Source: Quisquiliibacterium transsilvanicum
GTDB taxonomy: Bacteria > Pseudomonadota > Gammaproteobacteria > Burkholderiales > Burkholderiaceae_E
DNA length: 64,000 nt
NCBI RefSeq assembly: GCF_014202215.1
Contig: NZ_JACHGB010000004.1
Location: 62,001 to 126,000, forward strand
Direction of reading: 5' to 3'
Shown: piece after piece, positions 25,662-36,341 of the stretch
Layout of the letters: each line of letters starts with the position of its first letter
How positions within the stretch are numbered: the first letter of the stretch is position 1
Notes under the pieces: model-generated
Database searches by the model: none
What the model was told of the DNA's origin: nothing
Seen by the model: the letters and a program-made list of their open reading frames with translations, nothing else
Program-made: the position numbers and the translations under genes

Positions 25662-27296
25662 TTGATCGAGCACACTCCTTCTCCGCCCGGCGGCGGAGCC
25701 GCCGCCGCGGCGGCGTCCACGTCGGCCTTCGCGCCGCTGTCGGCGCCGGTGTTCCGCATGCTCTGGTCGGTCTGGCTGATCGCCAACACCTGCATGTGGA
25801 TGAACGACGTCGCGGCCGCCTGGCTGATGACCTCGCTCACTACCTCGCCGGTGATGGTGGCGCTGGTGCAGACCGCATCGACCCTGCCGGTCTTCCTGCT
25901 CGGCCTGCCCAGCGGGGCGCTGGCCGACATCGTCGACCGGCGCCGCTACCTGATGACGACCCAGCTGTGGATCGCGGGCAACGCGACGCTGCTGTGCCTG
26001 GCGATCGCCTCGGGACTGGTCAGCGCGCCGCTGCTGCTCGCGCTCACCTTCGTCAACGGCATCGGGCTCGCGATGCGCTGGCCGGTGTACTCAGCGCTGA
26101 TCCCGGAGCTGGTGCCCCGCGCGCAGATGCCGGCGGCGCTGGCGCTCAACGGCGTGGCGATGAACGGCTCGCGGATCATCGGCCCCATCGTCGCCGGCAT
26201 GCTGATCGCCGGCGCGGGAACGATATGGGTCTTCGTGCTGAATGCCGTCCTGTCGCTGGTGGCCGTGCTCGTCATCTGGCGCTGGCGCCGCGAGCCCAAG
26301 GCGAACGCGCTGCCGGGCGAGCGCTTCATCGGCGCGATGCGCGTGGGCGTGCAGTACGTGCGGCAGTCGGCGCGGATGCGCACCGTGCTGTTCCGGATCG
26401 CGATGTTCTTCGCCCACTCCACCGCGCTGCTGGCGCTGCTGCCCCTGATCGCGCGGCAGATGCCCGGCGGCGGCGCGGGCACCTACACCCTGCTGCTCGC
26501 GTCGATGGGCACCGGCGCGATCATGTCGGCGCTGTTCCTGCCGGGTTGGCGCAAGCGCTTCTCGAGCGACCAACTGGTGCGGCGCGGCAGCCTGGTGCAG
26601 GCCGGCATGATGGTGGCGGTCGGCTTCTCGCCGAACCTGTGGGTGGCGGTGCCCTTCATGGTGATCTGCGGCGTCTCCTGGCTCACCGTCGCCAACACGC
26701 TGGGCGTGTCCGCGCAGCTCTCGCTGCCCAACTGGGTGCGGGCGCGGGGGATGTCGATGTACCAGATGTCGCTGATGGGCGGCGGCGCGCTGGGCGCCGC
26801 CCTCTGGGGGCAGGTGGCCACGCTCACCGACCTGCGCAGCAGCCTCGTGCTCGCGGCGCTCAGCGGCACGGCGATCCTCTGGCTGACCCGCAAGCGCCTG
26901 CTCGACGACGCGGTGGACGAGGACCTCACCCCGGTGCATCCGCGCAGCCCGCCCGAGGCCGCCTGGCCGGTGGCGCAGGACGACGGGCCGGTGCTGGTCA
27001 TGATCGAGTACCGTATCGACCCGGAGCGTGCCGGCGAGTTCCGCGAGGTGATGCGCGAGACCCGCCGCAGGCGGCTCGCCCAGGGCGCGCTGTCCTGGGA
27101 GCTGTTCCGCGATTCCGCCGATCCCGCGCGCTTCGTCGAATACGTGGTCGACGAGTCCTGGCTCGAGCAGCGGCGCCGCTTCGGGCGCCTGACCGCCGCG
27201 GACGAGGCGCTGCGCGAGCGGCGCCTGGCCTTCCACCTGGGTGCCGAGCCACCCAAGGTCACTCGCTGCATCGCGGACCCGCTCGCGCGGCGCTGA
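25662..27296 (+). CDS. MFS_3-family exporter
   Basis: A 544-residue transporter from a TTG start at 25662. The family N-terminus FAPLSAPVFRMLWSVWLIANTCMWM begins right after a Pro/Gly/Ala-rich leader, so the start must be upstream of the first internal Met. About 12 TM segments fill residues about 30-420; the C-terminal tail (about 440-544, VMIEYRIDPERAGEFREVM) is a ferredoxin-like segment seen in MFS_3 proteins of this length. MFS_3 members include the enterobactin exporter EntS. Here it probably exports or imports an acid related to the preceding ligase; the cargo is unknown. Confidence 0.85.
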   Translation: MIEHTPSPPGGGAAAAAASTSAFAPLSAPVFRMLWSVWLIANTCMWMNDVAAAWLMTSLTTSPVMVALVQTASTLPVFLLGLPSGALADIVDRRRYLMTTQLWIAGNATLLCLAIASGLVSAPLLLALTFVNGIGLAMRWPVYSALIPELVPRAQMPAALALNGVAMNGSRIIGPIVAGMLIAGAGTIWVFVLNAVLSLVAVLVIWRWRREPKANALPGERFIGAMRVGVQYVRQSARMRTVLFRIAMFFAHSTALLALLPLIARQMPGGGAGTYTLLLASMGTGAIMSALFLPGWRKRFSSDQLVRRGSLVQAGMMVAVGFSPNLWVAVPFMVICGVSWLTVANTLGVSAQLSLPNWVRARGMSMYQMSLMGGGALGAALWGQVATLTDLRSSLVLAALSGTAILWLTRKRLLDDAVDEDLTPVHPRSPPEAAWPVAQDDGPVLVMIEYRIDPERAGEFREVMRETRRRRLAQGALSWELFRDSADPARFVEYVVDESWLEQRRRFGRLTAADEALRERRLAFHLGAEPPKVTRCIADPLARR

Positions 27297-27410
27297 GGAG
27301 GTAGGCGGCCCAGACCGGGCGGGCAGCGCCGACCCGCATCGGGCGCTGACCAGCGAGCGCCGACGATCGGCCGTGCGCCGGTCAGGCCGGGCCGGCCATC
27401 CGCGGATCGA

Positions 27411-28892
27411 TCAGCCCCGGGGGCTGCCGGCCAGCCTCACCTCGCGCAGCGCCGACCGCCGCGTCTTGCCGGCGTCGTCGCGCAACGGTTCCTCGACGAT
27501 TTCGAAGCTGCGCGGGATCTTGTAGCGGACCAGCCGCTCCGCCAGGAAGGAACGGAGCTCCTCCAGGTCCGGGGCTCCCGTCGTCGGGCTGGCCTGGACG
27601 ATCGCATGCACCCGCTGGCCCAGGTCGTCGTCGGGCAGGCCGATGACCGCGCTGCTCGCGATTCCGGGGTGCGCGTCCAGCGCCGCCTCGACCTCGGCCG
27701 GATAGACGTTGGCGCCGCCGCTGACGATCATGTCGGTGCGGCGGTCGACCAGGTAGAGGTAGCCCTCCTCGTCGAGGTAGCCCAGGTCGCCGATCGATTC
27801 CCATTCGCCCTGACGCTTCGGGTCGGCGCCGACGTAGTGATAAGTTGCGCCCGCGCCCAGGTCCGGCAGGAAGAACACCTCGCCGACCTCGCCGGGGGCG
27901 CAGGGCTCGCCGGCCTCGTTCATCACCTGCATCCGCGAGCCGGGCTGCACCCGGCCCACCGAGCCGCGGTGGGTCAGCCACTCGGCGCCGCCGATCACGG
28001 TGCTGCCCTGGCGCTCGGTGCCGCCGTAGAGCTCCCAGATGCGCTCCGGGCCGAGCCACTCGATCCAGCGCTCCTTGAGCCAGGGCGGGCAGGCCGACGC
28101 CATGTGGAATACGGTGCGCAGCGAGGACAGGTCGAAGGCCTTGCGCTGGTCCTCGGGAAGCCGCCAGATCCGGTTCATCATCGTGGGCACCAGGTTCACC
28201 CACTCGACCCGGTGGCGCTCGATCAGTTCCAGCGCGCGCAGCGGGTCGAAGCGCCCCATCTCCACCACGTGCCCGCCGACGAACAGCGCGGCATGCATCA
28301 CGCTGAACGGGGCGTTGTGGTACAGCGGGCCCGGGTTGAGCACCGTGTTGCCGGGTTGCTGCAGCAGCGCGCCGGCCGTGGGGTCCCAGGCCGCCGGGTT
28401 GTGGTCGACGATGACCTTGGGGCGGCCGGTGCTGCCGCCGCTGGTCATCGCCTTCCAGTGCGCGGCCACCTGCACGCGGACCGGATCCGCGGGGTGTGAC
28501 AGGTGCGCCTGCGAGTCCTTCGCGTACATGGTGATGCCAGCGGGCGCCTCCGGCAGGTCGGCCACCAGCAGGCTCGGGCGGACAAGCTCGAGGATGGCGT
28601 CCAGTTCCGCGCGGGGCAGCTTCGAGGACACCACGTTCGGCGTCGCGCCCAGCTTCCAGATCGCGAAGGCGGTTTCGTAGAACTCGAAGCCGTTGGGCAG
28701 CGCGATGGTGACGAAGTCGCCGGCGCGCACGCCCAGCGACTGGTAGGCGCGGGCCCGCTGGTTGGCGCGGGCCTCGAGCTGCGACCAGCTGAGGCTGTCC
28801 TCGCCCATCGTCACTGCGGGGCGGTCGGGGCCGGCCTGCGCATGGTGCGCCGGCAGCAGGCCCATCGGGATCTGGCCGGGAGCGAGCTCCAT
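27411..28892 (-). CDS. AMP-dependent acyl-CoA synthetase/ligase
   Basis: A 493-residue ANL enzyme, shorter than its neighbours. The P-loop-like motif reads MTSGGSTGRPKV, where the usual SGTTG is SGGSTG; the acceptor is ELYGGTERQG, the hinge VDRRTDMIVSGGANVYPAEVE, and the catalytic Lys lies in RDDAGKTRRS. The DUF2889 gene ends 1 nt before this ATG, so the pair is translationally coupled. This ligase plus DUF2889 arrangement suggests a dedicated acid-degradation step. Substrate not readable. Confidence 0.9.
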   Translation of the reverse strand: MELAPGQIPMGLLPAHHAQAGPDRPAVTMGEDSLSWSQLEARANQRARAYQSLGVRAGDFVTIALPNGFEFYETAFAIWKLGATPNVVSSKLPRAELDAILELVRPSLLVADLPEAPAGITMYAKDSQAHLSHPADPVRVQVAAHWKAMTSGGSTGRPKVIVDHNPAAWDPTAGALLQQPGNTVLNPGPLYHNAPFSVMHAALFVGGHVVEMGRFDPLRALELIERHRVEWVNLVPTMMNRIWRLPEDQRKAFDLSSLRTVFHMASACPPWLKERWIEWLGPERIWELYGGTERQGSTVIGGAEWLTHRGSVGRVQPGSRMQVMNEAGEPCAPGEVGEVFFLPDLGAGATYHYVGADPKRQGEWESIGDLGYLDEEGYLYLVDRRTDMIVSGGANVYPAEVEAALDAHPGIASSAVIGLPDDDLGQRVHAIVQASPTTGAPDLEELRSFLAERLVRYKIPRSFEIVEEPLRDDAGKTRRSALREVRLAGSPRG

Positions 28893-28893
28893 C

Positions 28894-29484
28894 TCAGCGC
28901 TCCTCGGCAGCCGGCGCGCGGCGCACCGCGAACTGCGGGTGCAGCCGCGCGACCACCGGACCGTCCACTGCCCAGGACTTGCAGCCGTCGAGGAAGTAGG
29001 GTCGGCCGCTGGCGTTGGCCGGCACGTCATCCAGGTTCTCAGTGCCGGTCTCCTTTTCCTTCCAGCCGCCCATGGTCTGGAAGGCCACCGTGGCCATCGG
29101 GAACAGCAGCTCGCGCACATGGGTGCAGCCGCGGGTTCCGCCGACGCACTCGTTCACCGCGCGCCGCCAGCCCAGGCCGACCTGCCGGCCGATCAGTCCC
29201 TGATAGGCCGGCGCCGCGGTCAGGCAGGTGGTGTAGGGCGTGGCCGGCATGCTGACCTCGACGCCCTGGACCACCATCCGGTCGTCCAGGGTGAGGCGGA
29301 CCGCCATGTGGTGGACCGGGTCGCCGGGATTGCGCAGGCCGCGGTCGGGCTCTTCGTAGCCGTAGGTCTTGGTGTCGACGATCTGGGCTTCGATGTCCCA
29401 GAGGCCATCGTCGCGGCGGAAGCCTTCGCAGACGATGCTGCGGGTGTGCAGGTGACGGCGCGCGGCCGGGGCGGACAGGCTCAT
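28894..29484 (-). CDS. DUF2889 protein
   Basis: A 196-residue soluble protein that fits DUF2889. Hallmarks are the early HTRSIVCEGFRRDDGLWDIE stretch, DPVHHMAVRLTLD and the Cys-rich NECVGGTRGCTHVRELL. Two closely placed Cys residues and several His suggest a metal or thiol site, not proven. It sits directly upstream of the acyl-CoA ligase, with 1 nt between stop and start. Members occur near catabolic gene sets; the biochemical role is undescribed as far as I know. Confidence 0.78.
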   Translation of the reverse strand: MSLSAPAARRHLHTRSIVCEGFRRDDGLWDIEAQIVDTKTYGYEEPDRGLRNPGDPVHHMAVRLTLDDRMVVQGVEVSMPATPYTTCLTAAPAYQGLIGRQVGLGWRRAVNECVGGTRGCTHVRELLFPMATVAFQTMGGWKEKETGTENLDDVPANASGRPYFLDGCKSWAVDGPVVARLHPQFAVRRAPAAEER

Positions 29485-29662
29485 GGGGATGCTCGGGGGC
29501 TGTGGGCGGGCCGCGGCGGGCCCGCCCGGGGTTCGTCGAAGGCAGGCGCCGATGCCGGCGGCACGGGCCGCCGGGCGGGCAGCGCCGGGAGTGCGACGAG
29601 TCTAGCCTGTGGCGCGGCGGTGCGACCTCGCGGGACGGCGCCGGCGTTCCGGGGATTGCGGA

Positions 29663-30265
29663 TCAGCGCACGAAGTTCGGCACCTGGTCGCCCCAGCCCT
29701 GCAGCGGGCCGAGCGGATTGCGCACCCGCTCCTGCTCGTGGATGCGCGGCTGGCCTCCGTGCAGCGTGAACACCACCGTGTCGTTGACCAGGATGAGCAG
29801 CGCGTTGAAGCTCCAGCCGGTGATGTCGGTCTCGCGGCGGAAGTTCAGCGAGTCGAGCCAGAAGTTGCCCACCCGCTCCTTGCGCACCCGGCGAATCTGC
29901 AGCGAGTAGGCAACGCAGGCCTTGCCGGCGAGCAGGCAGTCGCGGATGCCGCGGTCGTAGTCCTCCGGGCGCAGCGCCGAGCCGGCGGCGAAGCGCTGCA
30001 GGATCTCGGAGTAGCTGAGGATGGTGATCGCGGCGTTCTTGCCGGGGTCCAGTCCCATCGCGAGGAGATCCTGCTTCGTGGTCCGGTAGGGTTCGATGCT
30101 CTCGATGGCCCGCTGCGCCTCCTCGTAGCTCCGCCATTCGACGTCGGTGTGGGTGGCGGCATCGGGCAGCAGGGACTGGCAGCCGGCGGCAAGGCCGAGG
30201 AGCGCACTCAGGGCGGCGGCCGCTGCGTATCGGCGCAGGCGGGGAACGGGTCTTGCGGTCTTCAT
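29663..30265 (-). CDS. Predicted lipoprotein
   Basis: A 200-residue protein with a lipoprotein signal (lipobox LAAGC, Cys at about 29) after a basic N-terminus and an Ala-rich core. The mature chain is rich in charged residues, with paired Trp/Phe and an NFWLDSLNFRRETDITGW stretch; no enzyme motif is seen. It looks like a conserved outer-membrane lipoprotein of unknown function. It diverges from rhlE, with 175 nt between starts. The longer in-frame extension beyond 30265 overlaps the helicase and is not used. Confidence 0.8.
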   Translation of the reverse strand: MKTARPVPRLRRYAAAAALSALLGLAAGCQSLLPDAATHTDVEWRSYEEAQRAIESIEPYRTTKQDLLAMGLDPGKNAAITILSYSEILQRFAAGSALRPEDYDRGIRDCLLAGKACVAYSLQIRRVRKERVGNFWLDSLNFRRETDITGWSFNALLILVNDTVVFTLHGGQPRIHEQERVRNPLGPLQGWGDQVPNFVR

Positions 30266-30440
30266 TGGCGCGATTATGGGGCCCGCGGGGGCGGTGCGTC
30301 GGACGGGGCCAGGGGCCGGCCGAAGGTCAGGGTTTTCAGCAGCCCGGTAAAAGGGGACAATAGCGGATTCTGGCGGATTCCTGGCAAGAGTCCTCCTGTC
30401 CGAACACCCCTGCCGGCGTCCTGCCGGCCAACGAGCAAAT

Positions 30441-31927
<1,487 letters not shown>

Positions 31928-31928
<1 letters not shown>

Positions 31929-31974
31929 GGCCAGCGCGTTCGACTGGCCTTCGCGAGCGCGGCATGCGCTCGCG
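31928..31974. terminator. Paired hairpins between convergent genes
   Basis: AGGCCAG at 31928-31934 pairs with CTGGCCT at 31944-31950, and CGCGAGCGC at 31952-31960 pairs with GCGCTCGCG at 31966-31974. These two stems lie between the convergent rhlE and gluQRS genes and are a likely bidirectional terminator. There is no T-run beyond TT. Confidence 0.5.
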
Positions 31975-32005
31975 CGCCTGGGTGCTGCCAGCGGTCGATT
32001 TCGTC

Positions 32006-32926
32006 TCAGCCGCGCACCGACTCGGGCGATGCCGCCGGGTCCACCCAGGCGGCCCGCCACAGGCACACCGCCGCTCGCCAGAAGCCGCCAAGCGTGACCG
32101 CTCCGGTCCCGCGCAGCCCGAGATGGCCCAGCGCCCGCTCCAGCTCGGGCAGTGGATCGTGCAGGGCCAGCGCTGCCGCCCCCGTCTGCTTCGACAGCTT
32201 CTCGCCGTGCGCGTCGGTGACCACCGGCACATGCAGGTAGCGTGGGGTCGGATGGCCGAGCAGCCGCTGCAGGTGGATCTGCCGCGCGGTGGAGCCGATC
32301 AGGTCGGCGCCGCGCACCACGTCGGTCACGCCCTGGCCCGCGTCGTCCACCACCACCGCCAGCTGGTAGGCCCACAGCCCGTCGGCGCGCCTGAGCACGA
32401 AGTCGCCCACCTCTTTGGCGAGGCGCTCGTGGAAGGCGGCTCCGCTGCGGTCGGTCCAGTCGATCACCGCGTCGTCGACCCGCACCCGCCAGGCACGCGG
32501 CGCACGGCCGCCGGCAATGCCGTTGCGGCAGGTGCCGGGGTAGACCAGTTCGGCGTGGCGCCCCGGGTCCTGCCCCTGCCGGGCCACGGAGTCGGCGATC
32601 TCGCGGCGCGTGCAGGCGCAGGGATAGACCAGGCCGGCGGCCAGCAGTCGATCGAAGGCCGCCTGGTAGTGCGCATTGCGGCGGCTCTGGTATTCGATCG
32701 CGCCGTCGTGCTCGAAGCCGTAGGCGGCCAGCGTGTCGATGATGGACTGCGCGGCGCCGGGCTGCTCGCGCGGCGGGTCGAGGTCCTCGATGCGCAGCAG
32801 CCAGCGGCCGCCATGGGCGCGGGAGTCGAGGCAGCTTGCCAGCGCCGCGACCAGCGATCCCGCATGCAGCGGGCCGGTGGGCGAGGGGGCGAAGCGGCCG
32901 ACGTAGGAGCAGCGCGCCCGCGTCAT
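32006..32926 (-). CDS. gluQRS: Glutamyl-Q tRNA(Asp) synthetase
   Basis: A 306-residue truncated glutamyl-tRNA synthetase paralogue that attaches glutamate to queuosine at the wobble position of tRNA-Asp. It has the HIGH-type motif [11 protein letters not shown], the zinc-binding CACTRREI with a later YPGTC, and the KMSKS-type GEKLSKQ. No anticodon-binding domain follows, as expected. The start overlaps the upstream LysR stop by 4 nt, though the two have no obvious functional link. Confidence 0.93.
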   Translation of the reverse strand: MTRARCSYVGRFAPSPTGPLHAGSLVAALASCLDSRAHGGRWLLRIEDLDPPREQPGAAQSIIDTLAAYGFEHDGAIEYQSRRNAHYQAAFDRLLAAGLVYPCACTRREIADSVARQGQDPGRHAELVYPGTCRNGIAGGRAPRAWRVRVDDAVIDWTDRSGAAFHERLAKEVGDFVLRRADGLWAYQLAVVVDDAGQGVTDVVRGADLIGSTARQIHLQRLLGHPTPRYLHVPVVTDAHGEKLSKQTGAAALALHDPLPELERALGHLGLRGTGAVTLGGFWRAAVCLWRAAWVDPAASPESVRG

Positions 32927-33921
32927 CGCGCGCCCGCCTTGGTTCGAGGCTTCGGATCGACGCGGCGACGCCCGGGCGTCGGCTCGGCGTCCAGCGCCGA
33001 CACCGGCCCCGCCAGCAGGCGTTCGCGCACCCGGGCCACCTCGAGACGCTCCAGCCACCAGGCCAGCGCCTTGCCGCGGTCTCCGCTGCGCCAGGCGTAG
33101 CGCAGCGCGGTGGTCGGCCGGGGCTGCTCCACCTCCTTCGCCACAAGCCGCCCCGAGGCCAGCCAGGGCCGCGCGAAGGGCTCGGGCACCCAGCCCACGC
33201 CCAGCCCCGCCACCTGCACCGCGATCTTCTGCTCGAAGCTGGCGACGGTGAGCAGGTCCTGTCCCGACAGCAGGCCAGAGGAGCGCGGCGGCAGGTGGCG
33301 CGCGGTGCTGCCGACAGCCACCGCGCGATGCCGGATCAGGGTGTCGGCGGGAATGGGCTCGTCGGCGCCGGCCAGCGGGTGGTGCGGCGCCACGCACCAG
33401 ACGAAGGGGACTTCGCCAAGCGGGCGCATCGCGAAGCGGCCGCCGGCCAGCACTTCGGCGGGCGCGTCGTGAACCACGCCGATCGCGAGCTCCGCGCGGT
33501 CGGTCAGCAGTGCGTCCCAGCCGCCGTCGAGCACCTCCTGGCCGAAGCGCAGCCGGGTGGGTGCGCCGAGCCGGTAGAAGTCGTCGAGCATCGGCCGCAC
33601 CCGGTCGAAGCAGACCAGCGCGTCGAGCGAGATGCGCAGCTCCACCTCCCAGCCGCTGGCCACCTCGCGGACCCGGCAGGCGAGGTCGTCGGCGGCGCGC
33701 AGCAGCAGGCGGCCCTGTCCGAGCAGTTCCTCGCCGGCGGGGGTGAGCCGGGCGCGGCGGCCCCGGCGGTCGAAGAGCAGCACGTCCAGCTCCTCCTCGA
33801 TGCGGCGCACCGTGTAGGTGAGCGCCGAGGGGACCTTGCCGAGCTCGGCCGCCGCCGCAGCGAAGCTGCCGCGCCGGGCGATCGCGTCGACCACGGAGAT
33901 GGCTTCCAGCGTCAGGCTCAT
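32923..33921 (-). CDS. LysR-family regulator
   Basis: A 332-residue LysR regulator: N-terminal winged helix ([34 protein letters not shown]), then a co-inducer-binding domain. ATG 33921 is preferred over a TTG six nt upstream. It is divergent from the pirin gene, with a palindrome over its start region (33922-33938), the usual arrangement for a LysR that controls its neighbour and itself. The inducer is unknown. Confidence 0.9.
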   Translation of the reverse strand: MSLTLEAISVVDAIARRGSFAAAAAELGKVPSALTYTVRRIEEELDVLLFDRRGRRARLTPAGEELLGQGRLLLRAADDLACRVREVASGWEVELRISLDALVCFDRVRPMLDDFYRLGAPTRLRFGQEVLDGGWDALLTDRAELAIGVVHDAPAEVLAGGRFAMRPLGEVPFVWCVAPHHPLAGADEPIPADTLIRHRAVAVGSTARHLPPRSSGLLSGQDLLTVASFEQKIAVQVAGLGVGWVPEPFARPWLASGRLVAKEVEQPRPTTALRYAWRSGDRGKALAWWLERLEVARVRERLLAGPVSALDAEPTPGRRRVDPKPRTKAGAR

Positions 33922-33938
33922 GTTCAATTAATTTGAAC
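33922..33938. promoter_or_regulatory. Palindrome between LysR and pirin genes
   Basis: GTTCAA at 33922-33927 and TTGAAC at 33933-33938 form an inverted repeat around 5 nt of AT-rich sequence, directly upstream of the LysR ATG and in the divergent region with pirin. The AT-rich centre stands out in this GC-rich segment. Likely operator of the LysR protein; not tested. Confidence 0.6.
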
Positions 33939-34058
33939 GAAGTCTGCGAATCATACCGCCCGCAAGGCCCCATGGATGTCCGAAGATGGAGGCCATGCAC
34001 CGGAAGGGCCGGCGTTGCCGGACCCTGCCGGACGACGAACGCAGAAAGGGAGAATTCG

Positions 34059-34757
34059 ATGATCGAGATCCGCAGGAGCGAGGAGCGCGGCTATGCCGAC
34101 CATGGCTGGCTGCAGTCCTTCCACAGTTTTTCCTTCGCCGGTTACCACGATCCGCGGCACATGGGCTTCGGTCCGCTGCGGGTGATCAACGAGGACCGCG
34201 TGGCCCCGGGCACCGGCTTCGGCGCGCACGGCCACCGCGACATGGAGATCATCAGCTACGTGCTCGACGGCGCGCTGGCGCACCGCGACAACATGGGCAA
34301 CGGCTCGGTGATCCGGCCCGGCGACGTGCAGCGCATGAGCGCTGGCCGGGGCGTTCAGCATTCGGAGTTCAACCACGACAAGCTCGGCCAGACCCACTTC
34401 CTGCAGATCTGGATCGAGCCCTCGGCGCGCGGCATCGAACCCGGTTACGAGGACCGCCGCTTCGACGCCGACGCCAAGCGCGGCAGGCTCGCGCTGATCG
34501 CCTCGTCCGACGGTCGCGATGGATCGGTGACCATCCACCAGGATGCGAGCGTCCATGCGGGGCTGTTCGATGGCGACGAACGGGCGGAGCTGCCGATCGC
34601 GCCGGGGCGCCGCATCTACGTCCACATGGCACGCGGTGCGCTCATGGTCAACGGCCAGCGGCTGGAGGCCGGCGACGCACTGAAGCTAGCGGGCGAGGAG
34701 CGGCTGGTGCTCGAGGGCGGGCGTGAGGCCGAGGTCCTGGTCTTCGATCTGCCGTGA
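34059..34757 (+). CDS. Pirin-family protein
   Basis: A 232-residue bicupin. The N-terminal cupin shows [25 protein letters not shown] and GVQHSEFNH, whose His/Glu residues are the usual metal ligands; the second cupin is degenerate. Bacterial pirins include quercetinases and redox-responsive regulators. GGGAG precedes the ATG. It is followed 10 nt downstream by the flavodoxin-like reductase, which suggests a two-gene quinone or redox response unit driven by the divergent LysR. Confidence 0.92.
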   Translation: MIEIRRSEERGYADHGWLQSFHSFSFAGYHDPRHMGFGPLRVINEDRVAPGTGFGAHGHRDMEIISYVLDGALAHRDNMGNGSVIRPGDVQRMSAGRGVQHSEFNHDKLGQTHFLQIWIEPSARGIEPGYEDRRFDADAKRGRLALIASSDGRDGSVTIHQDASVHAGLFDGDERAELPIAPGRRIYVHMARGALMVNGQRLEAGDALKLAGEERLVLEGGREAEVLVFDLP

Positions 34758-34767
34758 GCCGCCTCCG

Positions 34768-35328
34768 ATGACCCGGATCGTCATCGCCTACCACTCCGGC
34801 TACGGCCACACACGGAAGCTCGCTGAGGCGGTGGGCGAGGGCGCGGCCGGCGTGCCCGGCGCGTCAGCGCAGCTGCTGGCGGTGGAGGAGATCGACGCGC
34901 AGGGCTGGCTGGCGCTCGAGGCCGCCGACGCCATCGTGTTCGGCGCGCCGACCTACATGGGCGGCCCGTCAGCGCAGTTCAAGACCTTCGCGGACGCCTC
35001 CGCGAATGCCTGGTTCAGCGGTCTCTGGCGCGACAAGATCGCCGGCGGCTTCACCTGCTCGCTGTCGATGAGCGGCGACAAGTTCTCGACGCTGACCTAC
35101 CTGGCCACGCTGGCGATGCAGCACGGCATGGTCTGGGTGGGCACCGGCACCATGCCGGCGCAGCGGCCCGGGGCGCCGGACGAGATCAACCGGCTGGGCG
35201 GCTGGTACGGCGTGATGGCGCAGGCGGACAACGTCCCGCCCGAGATCAGCCCGCCCAGGGGCGACATCGATTCCGCGCTGGCCTACGGGCGGCGGATCGC
35301 GGGCTTCGCGAGGCGGCTGCGGGGCTGA
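34768..35328 (+). CDS. Flavodoxin-fold NAD(P)H:quinone reductase
   Basis: A 186-residue WrbA-like flavodoxin-fold protein. IVIAYHSGYGHTRKLAEA is the FMN phosphate loop, and FGAPTYMGGPSAQFKTFAD and the GGFTCSLSMSGD region complete the FMN site. It would reduce quinones by two electrons at the membrane or in the cytosol. It follows the pirin gene by 10 nt. Its stop codon lies inside the first unit of the 21-bp tandem repeat that fills the sequence to the EamA gene. Confidence 0.88.
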   Translation: MTRIVIAYHSGYGHTRKLAEAVGEGAAGVPGASAQLLAVEEIDAQGWLALEAADAIVFGAPTYMGGPSAQFKTFADASANAWFSGLWRDKIAGGFTCSLSMSGDKFSTLTYLATLAMQHGMVWVGTGTMPAQRPGAPDEINRLGGWYGVMAQADNVPPEISPPRGDIDSALAYGRRIAGFARRLRG

Positions 35329-35440
35329 CCGGGCAGGCGGCGGAGCTGACCGGGCAGGCGGCGGGGCTGACCGGGCAGGCGGCGGAGCTGATCGGGCGGG
35401 CGGCGGAGCTGATCGGGCGGGCGGAGGAGCTGGCAGGCAG
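35319..35440. repeat. 21-bp tandem repeat, about 5 units
   Basis: About five imperfect 21-bp units of the type GCGGAGCTGACCGGGCAGGCG run from near 35319 to 35440, between the convergent reductase and EamA genes. Later units carry GATC in place of GACC and end degenerate. Each early unit contains a TGA in frame with the reductase gene; on the other strand one frame reads PPARSAP over and over. It is probably a slippage-prone spacer. Confidence 0.88.
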
Positions 35441-35453
35441 GGCGCAGCGTCGA

Positions 35454-36341
35454 TCAGGCCGGCCGGGGCGCCGCCCAGCGCCGTCCCGCCAGCTCGTTCA
35501 TCACCAGGGCCGCCAGCACCATCAGGCCGCCCTGGAGGGTGGCAACCCCCATTGCCTCGCCGGCGAACAGCCAGGCCCATAGCGGACCGAGCACCACTTC
35601 GAGCAGGGCGATCAGGGCCATTTCCTGCGCGGACAGGTGCTTCGCGGCCCGCACGAACAGCATGCAGGGCAGCGCCAGCTGGACGAAGCCCAGCAGCGCC
35701 AGGATCGCGATGTCGTTCAGGTTGGCCTGGAAGGGCAGGGCCAGCGGCAGCGTGACCAGGCAGGACAGCGCGGCGCCGATCAGCGCGGCCGGCGCCAGAT
35801 CCACCGTCGCGTGCATCCGGCGCAGCAGCACGATGTTGATTGCGGCGGCGGTGGGCACCCCCAGCGCGATCAGCATCCCGGACAGGCCTTCGGCCGACAC
35901 CCCGTCGCGCACCATCCACCAGATGCCGCCCAGGGCAGCGCCGATGGCCAGCCAGGTCCGCGCGGCGACCCGCTCGCGCAGCACCAGCCAGCCCAGCGGC
36001 GCGGCGAGCAGCGGCGTGATGCTGCTGACCAGCAGCGTGTTGGCCACGCTGGTGCGGGTGATCGCGAGAATGAAGCAGACGAACATCGCGCCCCACATCG
36101 TGCCGGCGAGCAGGCCGGGCAGGCCCATCGCGACGACCGGCCGCAGCGGGTTGCCGCGCTGCTGCCAGGTGAGCGCCAGCAGCACACCGATGGCGCAGAA
36201 CAGGCTGCGCCAGAAGGTGATCTCGAAGCCCTGCGCCTGCTCCAGGTGCCGGGTGAAGACGCCGGCGATGCTCCAGCACAGCGAGCAGAAGCACAGCAGC
36301 GCGACCGCGCGCCGGTGGGTGCGGCGATCCGGGCCGTCCAT
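35454..36341 (-). CDS. EamA/DMT-superfamily transporter
   Basis: A 295-residue inner-membrane protein with about ten TM segments in two EamA halves (about 10-140 and 150-285), the second ending in LEVVLGPLWAWLF, a family hallmark. DMT members move amino acids, metabolites or drugs; the cargo is unknown. Its start overlaps the trhO stop by 1 nt (TGATG), so the genes are coupled on the minus strand. The 3' end abuts the tandem repeat. Confidence 0.88.
   Translation of the reverse strand: MDGPDRRTHRRAVALLCFCSLCWSIAGVFTRHLEQAQGFEITFWRSLFCAIGVLLALTWQQRGNPLRPVVAMGLPGLLAGTMWGAMFVCFILAITRTSVANTLLVSSITPLLAAPLGWLVLRERVAARTWLAIGAALGGIWWMVRDGVSAEGLSGMLIALGVPTAAAINIVLLRRMHATVDLAPAALIGAALSCLVTLPLALPFQANLNDIAILALLGFVQLALPCMLFVRAAKHLSAQEMALIALLEVVLGPLWAWLFAGEAMGVATLQGGLMVLAALVMNELAGRRWAAPRPA

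Noticed and set aside
35319-35440. CRISPR-like array
   Set aside because: The units are contiguous without spacers, so it is a simple tandem repeat.
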